A stretch of 64,000 nucleotides of DNA from Siphonodentalium dalli (taxonomy: Eukaryota; Mollusca; Scaphopoda; Gadilida; Siphonodentaliidae): assembly GCA_032622095.1 (NCBI GenBank), contig CP136069.1, forward strand, positions 124,823,450-124,887,449, given 5' to 3'. Below are positions 1 through 11,429 of the stretch, one piece after another. Both the position numbers and the translations under genes were made by a program. The notes under the pieces were generated by a model that saw only the letters and a program-made list of their open reading frames with translations, was not told where the DNA came from and ran no database searches. Within the stretch, counting starts at the first letter, position 1. Each line of letters begins with the position of its first letter.

Positions 1-620
1 GGCTCGCCAATACGACAACGTCGACCGCCTGGTCAAACTACACACACGTACCAAGTTTCGTCCCGATCGGTCGAGAATCGTAGATGTGTATAAATGACAG
101 ACAAACAGACAGACATAGGTCTTCAAAATATATATGAGATATATGCCATAATATGACCATATAGGTGTTAGCGTAATTAACGACCAACAGGTAAACCACA
201 TGCATAAGCTAGGTTATGTCTGTGCCTCTTTTCTTAATCTTAAACTTCATAGATGCGTATTCCCATCAAATAAGATTCACTTGGGCCTTATTAGATCTTA
301 TCGAGAGAAAAAAAGGCTTACGACACTCCCCATACGAAAGTATACCCAGACACCAATTTTCATCGAAATCCCGTGATACTCGGGCGTTTGACCTTGAAAT
401 GACCCGATTTCAAGGTCAAGGTGACGTCGCACGGGCAAATTAATAGGCACATGCCCACTCACCGGCCGAAAGTATCCCACATACCAAGTTTCATCGAAAT
501 CGGTTCGGTCGTTTTCGAGTCCATCGCGAACGAACAGACATACAGACACACACACAGAGTTTTCCCAAAATATATAATAGACTAGCCGATGAGCCCGACG
601 TTGTCCGGGCTATTCAAAAA
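1..620. repeat. Satellite spacer block, copy 1
   Basis: This ~620-bp segment begins with GGCTCGCCAATACGACAACG and runs to the CCGGGCTATTC that precedes the next 122-bp unit. It includes a run of CAGA-type words near 100, an AT-rich stretch and a perfect 12-bp inverted repeat at 389-418. A second CAGACATACAGACACAC tract near 535 leads into ATATATAATAGACTAGCCGATGAGCC. Such tails resemble the ends of dispersed non-autonomous retroelements in invertebrates, so the spacer may be an element that was caught up in the satellite; that origin is inference. No convincing gene is present. Confidence 0.85.
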
Positions 621-3600
621 CCAAATTTCAAGTCGATAGCTCTACCCGTTTCCGAGATCTGGTCTGCGCATGCGCGAAGCTGGCGTCGCACTGGCTCGGC
701 GACCCGATAAAATTCGTATCCGTGCAAGATACATTCACATACCACATTTCAAGTCGATAGCTCCACCCGTTTCCGAGATATCGTCTGCGCATGCGCGAAG
801 CTGGCGTCGCACGGGCTCGGCGACCCGATAAAATTGGTATCCGGGGCAAGATACATTCACATACCAAATTTCAAATCGATAGCTCCACCCGTTTCCGATA
901 TCTCGTCTGCGCATGCGCGAAGCTGGCGTCGCACGGGCTCGGCGACCCGATAAAATTCGTATCCGGGGCAAGATACATTCACATAGCAAATTTCAAGTCG
1001 ATAGCTCCACCCGTTTCCGAGATATCGTCTGCGCATGCGCGAAGCTGGCGTCGCACGGGCTCGGCGACCCGATAAAATTCGTATCCGGGGCAAGATACAT
1101 TCACATACCAAATTTCATATCGATAGCTCCACCCGTTTCCGATATCTCGTCTGCGCATGCGCGAAGCTGGCGTCGCACGGGCTCGGCGACCCGATAAAAT
1201 TCGTATCCGGGGCAAGATACATTCACATACCAAATTTCAAGTCGATAGCTCCACCGTTTCCGAGATATCGTCTGCGCATGTGCGAAGCTAGCGTCGCACG
1301 GGCTCGGCGACCCGATGAAATTCGTATCCGGAGCAAGATACATGCACATAGCAAATTTCAAGTCTGGCGTCGCACGGGCTCGGCGACCCGATAAAATTCG
1401 TATCCGGAGCAAGATACGTTCACATAGCAAATTTCAAGTCGATAGCTCCACCCGTTTCCGAGATCTCGTCTGCGCATGCGCGGAGCTGGCGTCGCACGGG
1501 CTCGTCGACCCGATTAAATTCGTATCCGGGGCAACATACATTCACATACCAAATTTCATGTCGATAGCTCCACCGTTTCCGAGATCTCGTCTGCGCATGC
1601 GCGAAGCTAGCGTCGCACGGGCTCGGCGACCCGATGAAATTCGTATCCGGGGCAAGAAACATGCACATAGCAAATGTCAAGTCTGGCGTCGCACGGGCTC
1701 GGCGACCCGATTAAATTCGTATCCGGGGCAAGATACATTCACATACCAAATTTCAAGTCGATAGCTCCACCCGTTTCCGAGATCTGGTCTGCGCATGCGC
1801 GAAGCTTGCGTCGCACGGGCTCGGCGACCCGATAAAATTCGTATCCGGGGCAAGATACATTCACATAGCAAATTTCAAGTCGATAGCTCCACCCATTTCC
1901 GAGATCACGTCTGCGCATGCGGGAAGCTGGCGTCGCACGGGCTCGGCGACCCGATAAAATTCGTATCCGGGGCAAGATACATTCACATAGCAAATTTCAA
2001 GTCGATAGCTCCACCCGTTTCCGAGATCTGGTCTGCGCATGCGCGAAGCTTGCGCTGCACGGGCTCGGCGACCCGATAAAATTCGTATCCGGGGCAAGAA
2101 ACATTCACATAGCGAATTTCAAGTCGATAGCTCAACCGGTTTCCGATATCTCGTCTGCGCATGCGGGAAGCTGGCGTCGCACGGGCTCGGCGACCCGATA
2201 AAATTCGTATCCGGGGCAAGATACATTCACATAGCAAATTTCAAGTCGATAGCTCCACCCGTTTCCGAGATCTCGTCTGCGCATGCGCGGAGCTGACGTC
2301 GCACGGGCTCGTCGACCCGATAAAATTCGTATCCGGGGCAACATACATTCACATACCAAATTTCATGTCGATAGCTCCACCGTTTCCGAGATCTCGTCTG
2401 CGCATGCGCGAAGCTAGCGTCGCACGGGCTCGGCGACCCGATGAAATTCGTATCCGGGGCAAGATACATGCACATAGCAAATTTCAAGTCTGGCGTCGCA
2501 CGGGCTCGGCGACCCGATAAAATTCGTATCCGGGGCAAGATGCATTCACATAGCAAATTTCAAGTAGATAGCTCCACCCGTTTCCGAGATCTCGTCTGCG
2601 CATGCGCGAAGCTGGCGTCGCACGGGCTCGGCGACCCGATAAAATTCGTATCCGGGGCAAGATACATTCACATACCAAATTTCAAGTCGATAGCTCCACC
2701 GGGCTCGGCGACCCGATGAAATTCGTATCCGGAGCAAGATACATGCACATAGCAAATTTCAAGTCTGGCGTCGCACGGGCTCGGCGACCCGATAAAATTC
2801 GTATCCGGAGCAAGATACGTTCACATAGCAAATTTCAAGTCGATAGCTCCACCCGTTTCCGAGATCTCGTCTGCGCATGCGCGGAGCTGGCGTCGCACGG
2901 GCTCGTCGACCCGATAAAATTCGTATCCGGGGCAACATACATTCACATACCAAATTTCATGTCGATAGCTCCACCGTTTCCGAGATCTCGTCTGCGCATG
3001 CGCGAAGCTAGCGTCGCACGGGCTCGGCGACCCGATGAAATTCGTATCCGGGGCAAGATACATGCACATAGCAAATTTCAAGTCTGGCGTCGCACGGGCT
3101 CGGCGACCCGATAAAATTCGTATCCGGGGCAAGATGCATTCACATAGCAAATTTCAAGTAGATAGCTCCACCCGTTTCCGAGATCTCGTCTGCGCATGCG
3201 TGAAACTGGCGTCGCACGGGCTCGGCGACCCGATGAAATTCGTATCCGGGGCAAGATACATTCACATAGCAAATTTCAAGTCGATAGCTCCACCGTTTCC
3301 GAGATCTCGTCTGCGCATGTGCGAAGCTAGCGTCGCACGGGCTCGGCGACCCGATGAAATTCGTATCCGGAGCAAGATACATGCACATAGCAAATTTCAA
3401 GTCTGGCGTCGCACGGGCTCGGCGACCCGATAAAATTCCTATCCGGGGCAAGATACATTCACATACCAAATTTCAAGTCGATAGCTCCACCCGTTTCCGA
3501 GATCTCGTCTGCGCATGCGCGAAGCTGGCGTCGCACGGGCTCGGCGACCCGATAAAATTCGTATCCGGGGCAAGATACATTCACATAGCAAATTTCAAGT

Positions 3601-4336
3601 CGATAGCTCCACCCGTTTCCGAGATCTCGTCTGCGCATGCGCGGAGCTGGCGTCGCACGGGCTCGTCGACCCGATAAAATTCGTATCCGGGGCAAGATAC
3701 ATTCACATACCAAATTTCATGTCGATAGCTCCACCGTTTCCGAGATATCGTCTGCGCATGCGCGAAGATAGCGTCGCACGGGCTCGGCGACCCGATGAAA
3801 TTCGTATCCGGGGCAAGATACATGCACATAGCAAATTTCAAGTCTGGCGTCGCACGGGCTCGGCGACCCGATTAAATTCGTATCCGGGGCAAGATACATT
3901 CACATAGCAAATTTCAAGTCGATAGCTCCACCGTTTCCGAGATCTCGTCTGCGCATGCGCGAAGCTGGCGTCGCACGGGCTCGGCGACCCGATAAAATTC
4001 GTATCCGGGGCAAGATACATTCGCATAGCAAATTTCAAGTCGATAGCTCCACCGTTTCCGAGATCTCGTCTCCGCGAAGCTGGCGTCGCACGGGCTCGGC
4101 GACCCGATAAAATTCGTATCCGGGGCAAGATACATTCACATAGCAAATTTCAAGTCGATAGCTCCACCCGTTTCCGAGATCTCGTCTGCGCATGCGCGAC
4201 GCTGGCGTCGCACGGGCACGGCGACCCGATAAAATTCGTATCCGGGGCAAGGTACATTCACATAGCAAATTTCAAGTCGATAGCTCCACCCGTTTCCGAG
4301 ATCTTGTCTGCGCATGCGCGAAGCGGGCGCCGCACG

Positions 4337-4955
4337 GGCTCGCCAATACGACAACGTCGACCGCCTGGTCAAACTACACACACGTACCAAGTTTCGTCCC
4401 GATCGGTCGAGAATCGTAGATGTGTATAAATGACAGACAAACAGACAGACATAGGTCTTCAAAATATATATGAGATATATGCCATAATATGACCATATAG
4501 GTGTTAGCGTAATTAACGACCAACAGGTAAACCACATGCATAAGCTAGGTTATGTCTGTGCCTCTTTTCTTAATCTTAAACTTCATAGATGCGTATTCCC
4601 ATCAAATAAGATTCACTTGGGCCTTATTAGATCTTATCGAGAGAAAAAAAGGCTTACGACACTCCCCATACGAAAGTATCCCCAGACACCAATTTTCATC
4701 GAAATCCCGTGATACTCGGGCGTTTGACCTTGAAATGACCCGATTTCAAGGTCAAGGTGACGTCGCACGGGCAAATTAATAGGCACATGCCACTCACCGG
4801 CCGAAAGTATCCCACATACCAAGTTTCATCGAAATCGGTTCGGTCGTTTTCGAGTCCATCGCGAACGAACAGACATACAGACACACACACAGAGTTTTCC
4901 CAAAATATATAATAGACTAGCCGATGAGCCCGACGTTGTCCGGGCTATTCAAAAA
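4337..4955. repeat. Satellite spacer block, copy 2
   Basis: Near-identical copy of the segment at 1-620. It differs by a few bases, for example TATCCCCAGAC in place of TATACCCAGAC near 4678, and lacks one C in the CACATGCCACTC stretch. It starts immediately after a unit ending GCGGGCGCCGCAC. Confidence 0.9.
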
Positions 4956-5947
4956 CCAAATTTCAAGTCGATAGCTCTACCCGTTTCCGAGATCTGGTCT
5001 GCGCATGCGCGAAGCTGGCGTCGCACTGGCTCGGCGACCCGATAAAATTCGTATCCGTGCAAGATACATTCACATACCACATTTCAAGTCGATAGCTCCA
5101 CCCGTTTCCGAGATATCGTCTGCGCATGCGCGAAGCTGGCGTCGCACGGGCTCGGCGACCCGATAAAATTGGTATCCGGGGCAAGATACATTCACATAGC
5201 AAATTTCAAGTCGATAGCTCCACCCGTTTCCGAGATCTCGTCTGCGCATGCGCGGAGCTGGCGTCGCACGGGCTCGTCGACCCGATAAAATTCGTATCCG
5301 GGGCAAGATACATTCACATACCAAATTTCATGTCGATAGCTCCACCGTTTCCGAGATATCGTCTGCGCATGCGCGAAGATAGCGTCGCACGGGCTCGGCG
5401 ACCCGATGAAATTCGTATCCGGGGCAAGATACATGCACATAGCAAATTTCAAGTCTGGCGTCGCACGGGCTCGGCGACCCGATTAAATTCGTATCCGGGG
5501 CAAGATACATTCACATAGCAAATTTCAAGTCGATAGCTCCACCGTTTCCGAGATCTCGTCTGCGCATGCGCGAAGCTGGCGTCGCACGGGCTCGGCGACC
5601 CGATAAAATTCGTATCCGGGGCAAGATACATTCGCATAGCAAATTTCAAGTCGATAGCTCCACCGTTTCCGAGATCTCGTCTCCGCGAAGCTGGCGTCGC
5701 ACGGGCTCGGCGACCCGATAAAATTCGTATCCGGGGCAAGATACATTCACATAGCAAATTTCAAGTCGATAGCTCCACCCGTTTCCGAGATCTCGTCTGC
5801 GCATGCGCGACGCTGGCGTCGCACGGGCACGGCGACCCGATAAAATTCGTATCCGGGGCAAGGTACATTCACATAGCAAATTTCAAGTCGATAGCTCCAC
5901 CCGTTTCCGAGATCTTGTCTGCGCATGCGCGAAGCGGGCGCCGCACG

Positions 5948-6567
5948 GGCTCGCCAATACGACAACGTCGACCGCCTGGTCAAACTACACACACGTACCA
6001 AGTTTCGTCCCGATCGGTCGAGAATCGTAGATGTGTATAAATGACAGACAAACAGACAGACATAGGTCTTCAAAATATATATGAGATATATGCCATAATA
6101 TGACCATATAGGTGTTAGCGTAATTAACGACCAACAGGTAAACCACATGCATAAGCTAGGTTATGTCTGTGCCTCTTTTCTTAATCTTAAACTTCATAGA
6201 TGCGTATTCCCATCAAATAAGATTCACTTGGGCCTTATTAGATCTTATCGAGAGAAAAAAAGGCTTACGACACTCCCCATACGAAAGTATACCCAGACAC
6301 CAATTTTCATCGAAATCCCGTGATACTCGGGCGTTTGACCTTGAAATGACCCGATTTCAAGGTCAAGGTGACGTCGCACGGGCAAATTAATAGGCACATG
6401 CCACTCACCGGCCGAAAGTATCCCACATACCAAGTTTCATCGAAATCGGTTCGGTCGTTTTCGAGTCCATCGCGAACGAACAGACATACAGACACACACA
6501 CAGAGTTTTCCCAAAATATATAATAGACTAGCCGATGAGCCCGACGTTGTCCGGGCTATTCAAAAAC
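5948..6567. repeat. Satellite spacer block, copy 3
   Basis: Near-identical copy of the spacer, 1611 bp after copy 2. The units between copies 2 and 3 match those between copies 3 and 4 in order and in private variants, including the 76-bp truncated unit. Whole blocks have therefore been duplicated. Confidence 0.9.
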
Positions 6568-7680
6568 CAAATTTCAAGTCGATAGCTCTACCCGTTTCCG
6601 AGATCTGGTCTGCGCATGCGCGAAGCTGGCGTCGCACTGGCTCGGCGCCCCGATAAAATTCGTATCCGTGCAAGATACATTCACATACCACATTTCAAGT
6701 CGATAGCTCCACCCGTTTCCGAGATATCGTCTGCGCATGCGCGAAGCTGGCGTCGCACGGGCTCGGCGACCCGATAAAATTGGTATCCGGGGCAAGATAC
6801 ATTCACATACCAAATTTCAAATCGATAGCTCCACCCGTTTCCGATATCTCGTCTGCGCATGCGCGAAGCTGGCGTCGCACGGGCTCGGCGACCCGATAAA
6901 ATTGGTATCCGGGGCAAGATACATTCACATAGCAAATTTCAAGTCGATAGCTCCACCCGTTTCCGAGATCTCGTCTGCGCATGCGCGGAGCTGGCGTCGC
7001 ACGGGCTCGTCGACCCGATAAAATTCGTATCCGGGGCAAGATACATTCACATACCAAATTTCATGTCGATAGCTCCACCGTTTCCGAGATATCGTCTGCG
7101 CATGCGCGAAGATAGCGTCGCACGGGCTCGGCGACCCGATGAAATTCGTATCCGGGGCAAGATACATGCACATAGCAAATTTCAAGTCTGGCGTCGCACG
7201 GGCTCGGCGACCCGATTAAATTCGTATCCGGGGCAAGATACATTCACATAGCAAATTTCAAGTCGATAGCTCCACCGTTTCCGAGATCTCGTCTGCGCAT
7301 GCGCGAAGCTGGCGTCGCACGGGCTCGGCGACCCGATAAAATTCGTATCCGGGGCAAGATACATTCGCATAGCAAATTTCAAGTCGATAGCTCCACCGTT
7401 TCCGAGATCTCGTCTCCGCGAAGCTGGCGTCGCACGGGCTCGGCGACCCGATAAAATTCGTATCCGGGGCAAGATACATTCACATAGCAAATTTCAAGTC
7501 GATAGCTCCACCCGTTTCCGAGATCTCGTCTGCGCATGCGCGACGCTGGCGTCGCACGGGCACGGCGACCCGATAAAATTCGTATCCGGGGCAAGGTACA
7601 TTCACATAGCAAATTTCAAGTCGATAGCTCCACCCGTTTCCGAGATCTTGTCTGCGCATGCGCGAAGCGGGCGCCGCACG

Positions 7681-8300
7681 GGCTCGCCAATACGACAACG
7701 TCGACCGCCTGGTCAAACTACACACACGTACCAAGTTTCGTCCCGATCGGTCGAGAATCGTAGATGTGTATAAATGACAGACAAACAGACAGACATAGGT
7801 CTTCAAAATATATATGAGATATATGCCATAATATGACCATATAGGTGTTAGCGTAATTAACGACCAACAGGTAAACCACATGCATAAGCTAGGTTATGTC
7901 TGTGCCTCTTTTCTTAATCTTAAACTTCATAGATGCGTATTCCCATCAAATAAGATTCACTTGGGCCTTATTAGATCTTATCGAGAGAAAAAAAGGCTTA
8001 CGACACTCCCCATACGAAAGTATACCCAGACACCAATTTTCATCGAAATCCCGTGATACTCGGGCGTTTGACCTTGAAATGACCCGATTTCAAGGTCAAG
8101 GTGACGTCGCACGGGCAAATTAATAGGCACATGCCACTCACCGGCCGAAAGTATCCCACATACCAAGTTTCATCGAAATCGGTTCGGTCGTTTTCGAGTC
8201 CATCGCGAACGAACAGACATACAGACACACACACAGAGTTTTCCCAAAATATATAATAGACTAGCCGATGAGCCCGACGTTGTCCGGGCTATTCAAAAAC
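7681..8300. repeat. Satellite spacer block, copy 4
   Basis: Near-identical copy of the spacer, 1733 bp after copy 3. The preceding block has exactly one more 122-bp unit than the block before it, the footprint of unequal exchange in register with the unit. Confidence 0.9.
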
Positions 8301-8980
8301 CAAATTTCAAGTCGATAGCTCTACCCGTTTCCGAGATCTGGTCTGCGCATGCGCGAAGCTGGCGTCGCACTGGCTCGGCGACCCGATAAAATTCGTATCC
8401 GTGCAAGATACATTCACATACCACATTTCAAGTCGATAGCTCCACCCGTTTCCGAGATATCGTCTGCGCATGCGCGAAGCTGGCGTCGCACGGGCTCGGC
8501 GACCCGATAAAATTGGTATCCGGGGCAAGATACATTCACATACCAAATTTCAAATCGATAGCTCCACCCGTTTCCGATATCTCGTCTGCGCATGCGCGAA
8601 GCTGGCGTCGCACGGGCTCGGCGACCCGATAAAATTCGTATCCGGGGCAAGATACATTCACATAGCAAATTTCAAGTCGATAGCTCCACCCGTTTCCGAG
8701 ATATCGTCTGCGCATGCGCGAAGCTGGCGTCGCACGGGCTCGGCGACCCGATAAAATTCGTATCCGGGGCAAGATACATTCACATACCAAATTTCATATC
8801 GATAGCTCCACCCGTTTCCGATATCTCGTCTGCGCATGCGCGAAGCTGGCGTCGCACGGGCTCGGCGACCCGATAAAATTCGTATCCGGGGCAAGATACA
8901 TTCACATAGCAAATTTCAAGTCGATAGCTCCACCCGTTTCCGAGATCTCGTCTGCGCATGCGCGAAGCGGGCGCCGCACG

Positions 8981-9065
8981 GGCTCGCCAATACGACAACG
9001 TCCACCGCATAGATGCGTATTCCCATCAAATAAGATTCACTTGGGCCTTATTAGATCTTATCGAA
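8981..9065. repeat. Truncated terminal spacer (array edge)
   Basis: The last spacer starts normally with GGCTCGCCAATACG but jumps from GTCCACCGC straight to ATAGATGCGTATTCC, losing roughly 230 bp. It ends in unique AT-rich DNA after TTAGATCTTATCGA. This is the right edge of the satellite array. Confidence 0.85.
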
Positions 9066-9087
9066 AAAGAGCTCTAGTTTTCGAGAT

Positions 9088-9752
9088 ACCCTTATACCCA
9101 CGGTAGAACAAGTTAAAACCAACTTTTGTTGAAGAAGAAATATATATTGTTCACGAAAATGATAGTGAAAAATAACGTAATCGGTGGTGGCTATTGTCAA
9201 ATCGACGATGAACGATACCCATCAGTGTCTTTTCTCAGAAATTAACGATTTTTGTAAAGCGAGCCCTGTGGCTATGTCCTAACTTATTTGCCAACATTGT
9301 TGGGGTTAACATTACTATATCATATCATACCTCTACTTGATATGAAAAGGGTATTGGTTAATTTGAATTTTCCTGCCATTTGGAGCCGAAACATTTATTT
9401 TTTGCTGAAATATCTCTCTTTTTCATAAAAATATTTTTTTTCAAACATTATTATTCAAATGGGTAATACTTGCTATAATGCCAAAATATTAAATCTGTAT
9501 TGTGTAGTATAGTTATCTGACAAGCATATGTAGAAAGTAGTTAACAGAAATTTAGAACGGTTTGTGAAATAATGGATTTTAGCTACCCCTCTCCCCAAAA
9601 CACGTTTTTTTTGTCGAAAAATTACATATTTTTGTTAAGAACTTTACCAAATTTCCCAATTGATCACAATGGGACCCAACTTGACTCGTTCGCTGAAAAT
9701 TGGGCACGGAGAGACGTGTTCGGGCTTCCAGACCCCAAGTTACAACAACAAT
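9088..9752. repeat. Left TIR of foldback-type element
   Basis: Inverted partner of 14533-15164. Shared landmarks include GGCTATGTCCTAAC near 9270, ATGGGACCCAA near 9668 and TTACAACAACAA near 9740. The open frames here (for example at 9572-9805) have no recognisable protein features. Confidence 0.8.
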
Positions 9753-11040
9753 ACATTTTATTCCCGCCACGAAGTGGGTGGACACTAGTGTACAGATCTG
9801 TATAGACTCATGGTCGAATGGAGAAATATATTCTTGGATATTTTTTTTTGTACCTTACTCAATCGTACCAATAGAATCACGTATATTCTGAAATTGTAAA
9901 GTTAACGGCACCGGTGTATAATACGTTTTTGAAAATATCATAAATCGTATTCATAGGGTCAGGACAGGCTGAAATTGTAAACTTAAAGTCACCGGTGTAA
10001 TAATATGTTGTTGAAAATATAAATACTCTGATAGCCTGAAAATAATGTATAACCCTTTGGGAACCCCTGTGTAGTGAAGTGAATTATGGGTAATTTTAAT
10101 TGGAGCGCGCATGTCTGTTCTGTTGGAGACTTGGATTAACCGCCATCTTTTATTTTCTGGTCATCAAGTCAAAATTGTATCGTATACACAATGTGTTTGT
10201 ACCGATGGATGTATCGCGACTCGACTCGTTTTCGTGGTCATATAGGGCCTATATAACCTTTGATCACGAAAACGAGCAGAGTCGGGATATCTGATAGAAT
10301 TCCAGGAATTGTACATTCACTTCCAATAGTATAGATTCACTGCAATCTGCCGCGGAATTTCCCAAAATTGTAGGCTACTTTCATTTTCAATAGGATTTTC
10401 CACTTTCACTTTTCACTTTTCACTTTTACCACGCAAAGCGACCTTAGTTGACACATATATATGGCACACCGGCTGAGTCCATGACAAATAGTTTATGTAG
10501 AATGCTTCTTTCGTTTAGTTAAAGCTCACCTCGTTAAAACGCATGTCAATCGTATTTGTTTACAAATTGCATTGGGTGCGACGATTTGCAGTAGGTCCCG
10601 ATTTGTGGAGATCACTTTGCGGAAGTCCCCGAATTCGCGGAGATACTCTAAAATGGGCGATATATATAGATTTTAATAGGGAACGGGTGCGTATAAGTCA
10701 ATTGATACGTATCTTAAACAAATAACGACACGATCATCATAATAAAGGTCAGTTCTATCAATTATATATGCGCCGAGTTCACTTGGTGCAAATCAAACGG
10801 CGATACATATTATCGTGTGCCAGAAGGGCTCCTTAAAGTTGTGAATAAGATGAATATTTATTAGATGGTATTTAACAAGTCATCAGTTAGCGCCTATATT
10901 AGCGCTAACTAATGAATAATATTTTATATTATAATTATATCATAATTTATATTTATGGCTAATAATATGATCTTGGTGGCGTTACCATTTCTGACTATGG
11001 TTTTCTTGTTTACTATTATCACAGTAAGTTTCGCATATCA
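9753..11040. other. Gene-free interior of foldback element
   Basis: AT-rich DNA with no recognisable gene. It holds an ~81-bp tandem duplication around 9889-10050 (CTGAAATTGTAAA...CACCGGTGTA repeated), a TTTCACTTTT microrepeat near 10405 and a long hairpin at 10225-10276. Confidence 0.6.
10225..10276. repeat. Imperfect hairpin (16-bp arms)
   Basis: Arms CTCGTTTTCGTGGTCA (10225-10240) and TGATCACGAAAACGAG (10261-10276) pair at 15 of 16 positions, with a 20-base loop containing TATAGGGCCTATAT. The outer flanks GACTC and GAGTC nearly extend the stem. Function unknown. Confidence 0.75.
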
Positions 11041-11057
11041 CAAGTACTCCATCCTCG

Positions 11058-11330
11058 CTTAAGAATGAAACGCAGTAGTTTGAACTATTGAGTAATTACA
11101 TTAAAACGCCCCCTCTGTCGTGGCAAAATAGAAACAGCAGATCATTACTTATTGGAATGTCCCGAATACAATGGTTCTAGGACTGAACTTCTATGCGCCA
11201 TACCTAATGTTATTTTATCAGAAAATACTCTTTTGTGAGGATCGTAGGAATTCAGTCATCGTGAAAATATTAAAATATTTGACACGGTTCAAACATTTAT
11301 CTCGAAAACAAAGCGATTTTCATGACGCTG
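11058..11330 (+). pseudogene. LINE reverse-transcriptase C-terminal relic
   Basis: A plus-strand frame starting near 11058 reads through a cysteine-histidine knuckle of the pattern C-X8-H-X4-C (CRGKIETADHYLLEC near 11118-11162), followed by PEYNGSRTELL. This is the C-terminal end usual for many animal non-LTR reverse transcriptases. There is an in-frame TAA before the motif and a TGA near 11236, after which similarity seems to continue in another frame (FCEDRRNSVIVKILKYL). It is a short dead fragment carried inside the foldback element. The family call rests on motif appearance only. Confidence 0.6.
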
Positions 11331-11429
11331 TCGTGTGTGCAAACTTCGCGAAAAGCATTGAAAGAAATCCTATAGGTGCTGAGCGCGAACTTCACCCCCA
11401 CCAGCTCGTCTGACATCTCACTGCGACGG

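Larger units (their letters stand above)
1..9065. repeat. Higher-order satellite array, ~122-bp unit
   Basis: Tandem units of about 122 bp fill this stretch. Each carries the blocks GATAGCTCCACCCGTTTCC, TCTGCGCATGCGCGAAG, GGCTCGGCGACCCGATAAA and GGCAAGATACATTCACATA. Some units are 121 bp (one C lost in CCACCCG). Others are cut to about 76 bp by loss of the 46 bp holding the GCGCATGCGC palindrome. Runs of units are separated by a ~620-bp spacer starting at 1, 4337, 5948, 7681 and 8981. Successive spacer starts lie 4336, 1611, 1733 and 1300 bp apart; 1733 minus 1611 is exactly one unit. Both strands stay open over long stretches only because the unit has few stops, so I call no gene. The array runs off the left edge of the window. 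Confidence 0.97.

Noticed and set aside
577-606. Hammerhead-ribozyme-like CCGATGA plus a GC stem (GCCCG...CGGGC) in the satellite spacer
   Set aside because: The stem II-like hairpin is present, but the required GAAA after it is absent (TATTC instead) and no stem III partner is seen.
1-9010. Dozens of overlapping open frames on both strands with repeated peptide motifs
   Set aside because: They are the three-frame cycling of a 122-bp repeat poor in stop codons. Frames on both strands are equally open and no start context or domain supports coding.
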